Below, one piece after another: positions 5,231 through 6,859 of a stretch of DNA of 6,859 bases. A model generated the notes under the pieces. The model was not told the DNA's origin. It did no database searches and was given only the letters and a program-made list of their open reading frames with translations. A program made the translations under genes and the position numbers. The stretch is from Candidatus Methanogaster sp. UBA203 (lineage in GTDB: Archaea > Halobacteriota > Methanosarcinia > Methanosarcinales > Methanogasteraceae): assembly GCA_002503595.1 (NCBI GenBank), contig DASC01000091.1:1-6859 (forward strand), given 5' to 3'. Positions within the stretch are counted from its first letter, which is position 1, and each line of letters begins with the position of its first letter.

Positions 5231-6681
5231 CGTCCGAACACCTTATCAAATGCCTCTGCTCTCGTTAATGTCGGTACTCCACTGAATATGCCTTCATACC
5301 TCTTGAATGATGCCTTATCAGTCTCGACTGTCATGCCCTGCTCTGTGATCTCGGTCTCATGAATGCCAGCGTCATGCGCACCCCCGCGCATCTTCAAGAC
5401 CGAGATCGCCCTTAAGAGTTCCGATGCAATCTCAACATATCGAAGCGTGATAACGGTATCCATGACATGCGAGACACCGCCTTCAGTGATCTTCTTCGAG
5501 CCGAGGAGGTTTTTTGTCTCGTTTGTGAAGACCGTCGTGACGTTTCTTGATTTGAGATACCTCGATAATTTCTGGATGTACTCAATACCATCCCCATCTG
5601 GTGAGAAGTCGTCAAATCCATTGATCGAATCTATCAGGACTCTTTCGACACCAAACTCCATAGCGCAGTCATGTATCCGGAGCAGGCTCTCTCCTGCATA
5701 CACATCCTCATGAGCAGGATACTGGATGTGCAGCATATTATCCTCCTCAAGAGACTTGATGTCCCATCCGAAAGATGCTGCGTTCCTTCGCAGTTGTGCT
5801 GCGTTCTCCTCGAACGTAACGATCAGCCCGGGCTCTCCCTTGCGTGCGCCCTCCAGGATGAAGTGCATGCCTGCTGTCGTTTTGCCTGTGCCGCTTGGGC
5901 CTGTAAGAAGCGTGGTCGTCCCGTGAATCAGTCCGCCGTGGAGTAACTGGTTGAGTCCCGGGATGCCTGTGCTCATGCGTTTATGCGTCGCGGGCGCATC
6001 ATTTGTCATCGGCGGATCCGGATAGGTGATGATGCCGTCGCTCGTGATCCTGTATATGTGTTTTCCGCTCGTATAATCCTGCCCCCGCATCTTTAAGACA
6101 TCAAGATACCTCACACGGCACCCCTTCCTCAGTTCGTTGGACAGGTATATGATCGCATCCGCAACATAACTGATCGGACTTGTCGATATACCCCTCTCGG
6201 TAAACTCGCCAGTGACCAGCACAAGGGAATTCCATCCTTTCATTCCGACGAAGAGGTCGAAATAAAACTGTCTGCGTTCGCTATCGCTTAAAGGCAGATC
6301 CATCGTCGTGATCGGGTCGATAGCGATCCGGTCGGGGTGTATCGCCTCCACATTCTCATCGATGATGTCTATCAGATCATACGTTTTGTTCTTCATGATC
6401 TCATGACTCAGATCGAAGTAGATGAGATTCTCGTCCTCATAGAGCGACTGGTCATAGAAACTGAAGTTTGCCATGTATCCGCTGAGCATCGCAATCGGCT
6501 CGGATATGGCTGAAAAATAAAGGCACGTCTCACCATTCTTTGCCGCGGCGAAGAGGGACTGGATCGCAAATGTTGTCTTGCCAGTGCCAGCTGTGCCAGC
6601 GATCAACACTGTGGACGGACGCGTAAACCCTCTGTCAAGTATCTGATCCATTCCAGGTATGCCAGTTGGAACCTGTTTCAT
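5221..6681 (-). CDS. Two-domain KaiC-family (RecA-like) ATPase
   Basis: 486 residues in two tandem RecA-like domains. Domain 1 (about 1-225): start VPTGIPGMDQIL, Walker A GTAGTGKTT (29-37), Walker B RIAID (118-122), then LKMRGQDY (196-203). Domain 2 (about 235-486): STGIPGLNQLLHGG, Walker A GPSGTGKTT (261-269), catalytic-type TFEE (289-292), Walker B RVLID (347-351), LKMRGGAHD (429-437) and a KaiC-like tail FKRYEGIFSGVPT. Domain 1 has SAISEP (57-62) where KaiC has a Glu pair, so the halves have diverged. By eye-alignment to cyanobacterial KaiC CII, Ser431 is kept (S404) but Thr432 is His (H405), and Thr426 may be T399. Cyanobacterial KaiC is 519 residues. No kaiA or kaiB is in view, so a clock role should not be assumed; archaeal KaiC-like ATPases act in signalling and regulation. 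Start ATG 6681 follows AGGTGAT by a few bases. It is the first gene of a unit with two small membrane proteins. Confidence 0.93.
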   Translation of the reverse strand: MKQVPTGIPGMDQILDRGFTRPSTVLIAGTAGTGKTTFAIQSLFAAAKNGETCLYFSAISEPIAMLSGYMANFSFYDQSLYEDENLIYFDLSHEIMKNKTYDLIDIIDENVEAIHPDRIAIDPITTMDLPLSDSERRQFYFDLFVGMKGWNSLVLVTGEFTERGISTSPISYVADAIIYLSNELRKGCRVRYLDVLKMRGQDYTSGKHIYRITSDGIITYPDPPMTNDAPATHKRMSTGIPGLNQLLHGGLIHGTTTLLTGPSGTGKTTAGMHFILEGARKGEPGLIVTFEENAAQLRRNAASFGWDIKSLEEDNMLHIQYPAHEDVYAGESLLRIHDCAMEFGVERVLIDSINGFDDFSPDGDGIEYIQKLSRYLKSRNVTTVFTNETKNLLGSKKITEGGVSHVMDTVITLRYVEIASELLRAISVLKMRGGAHDAGIHETEITEQGMTVETDKASFKRYEGIFSGVPTLTRAEAFDKVFGRRR

Positions 6682-6703
6682 AAAATCACCTATTTTTGTG
6701 GGG

Positions 6704-6723
6704 ATGTGACGTTACAGTGACAT
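6704..6723. promoter_or_regulatory. Imperfect palindrome in front of the KaiC-like gene
   Basis: ATGTGAC (6704-6710) and GTGACAT (6717-6723) form a 20-bp palindrome with one mismatch per arm pair; seen otherwise, GTGAC occurs twice 11 bp apart, one helical turn. It lies 23-42 nt before the ATG at 6681, where a repressor could block transcription or initiation. No TATA box of good quality could be fixed upstream; the AT-rich stretch 6751-6764 and GGAATAAGT (6745-6737) are weak candidates. Confidence 0.3.
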
Positions 6724-6771
6724 ACGCAACACTCTACTTATTCCTAACCATCAAAAATTTTTCTCGGTCAG

Positions 6772-6840
6772 AAAAAAACCCCGTGCCGGCAGTCGACCGC
6801 CCACGTTGCAGGTATCACCATTCGTACCTTGCAGTGGCAC
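6772..6840 (-). terminator. Structured 3' end with T7 run of an upstream transcript (possible small RNA)
   Basis: On the minus strand a 12-bp stem forms between 6837-6825 and 6814-6801 (CCAC, TGCA, A bulge, GGTA against TACC, TGCA, AC bulge, GTGG) with a 10-nt loop. A shorter hairpin GGCG/TGCC follows around GTCGAC, and GTGCC (6840-6836) could instead pair with GGCAC (6787-6783). Directly after comes GGGG and T7 (6778-6772), a typical archaeal stop signal. A further 7-bp stem TTTTTCT/AGAAAAA (6758-6776) overlaps the T-run. I cannot tell whether this ends a protein gene or is the 3' part of a structured RNA, because the rest lies outside the window. Confidence 0.45.
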
Positions 6841-6859
6841 AATCGAATTTTCTAGTGAT

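Noticed and set aside
5217..5249. Upstream ATG for the first small membrane protein
   Set aside because: It would overlap the KaiC-like gene by 29 nt and add a charged, non-helical start, while a near-perfect ribosome site serves ATG 5216.
5221..6681. KaiC-like gene as part of a complete circadian clock
   Set aside because: No kaiA or kaiB is present, one phosphosite is changed, and archaea use this family for other regulation.
6781..6859. Short open frames on both strands at the right edge
   Set aside because: They are under 30-40 codons, lack starts within the window and overlap strong RNA-type stems; no family could be recognised.

Overview
All genes that can be supported here lie on the minus strand. 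They read like a euryarchaeal (Halobacteriota, methanogen- or ANME-type) chromosome of roughly 50% GC. The evidence is a two-domain archaeal KaiC-family ATPase, a DUF2149 protein (a family I know mainly from methanogens), secreted CARDB/S-layer-type Asn-rich proteins, archaeal TATA boxes just upstream of gene blocks, and GGAGG/GAGGTG ribosome binding sites. No plasmid, phage, IS, CRISPR or tRNA signature was seen. The exact taxon cannot be fixed from the sequence alone.

Layout in transcription order (right to left). (1) 6772-6859: a strongly structured stretch ending in a T7 run on the minus strand, probably the 3' end or terminator of an unseen upstream transcript. (2) 6681-4639: a tightly packed three-gene unit, double-domain KaiC-like ATPase, then two small three-helix membrane proteins. 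The junctions are a 4-nt gap with the ribosome binding site inside the preceding gene, then an ATGA overlap. (3) 4638-4385: an intergenic region with an imperfect hairpin and, at its left end, a strong TATA box placed for a leaderless or nearly leaderless mRNA. (4) 4384-1136: a second operon, an enlarged MotA/TolQ/ExbB-type channel protein, a DUF2149 protein that looks like ExbD/MotB at its membrane helix, and a secreted, C-terminally anchored protein with Ig-like domains and 16 N-glycosylation sequons. A 51-codon Cys-rich ORF may follow through another ATGA overlap. (5) 983-824: a short AT-rich gap with a TATA-like element. (6) 823-1: a doubtful, possibly frameshifted 100-codon ORF, then the 5' part of a secreted CARDB-domain protein that runs off the window.

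Inferred function: operon 4 has the parts of an ion-driven envelope machine, a stator-like channel (ExbB-like), a single-helix partner with a membrane Asp (DUF2149, ExbD-like), and a surface protein that could receive the force. I know of no described archaeal system with exactly this composition. The KaiC unit looks like an ATPase signalling module coupled to a six-helix membrane pair. Whether the two operons work together is open; they only share strand and neighbourhood.
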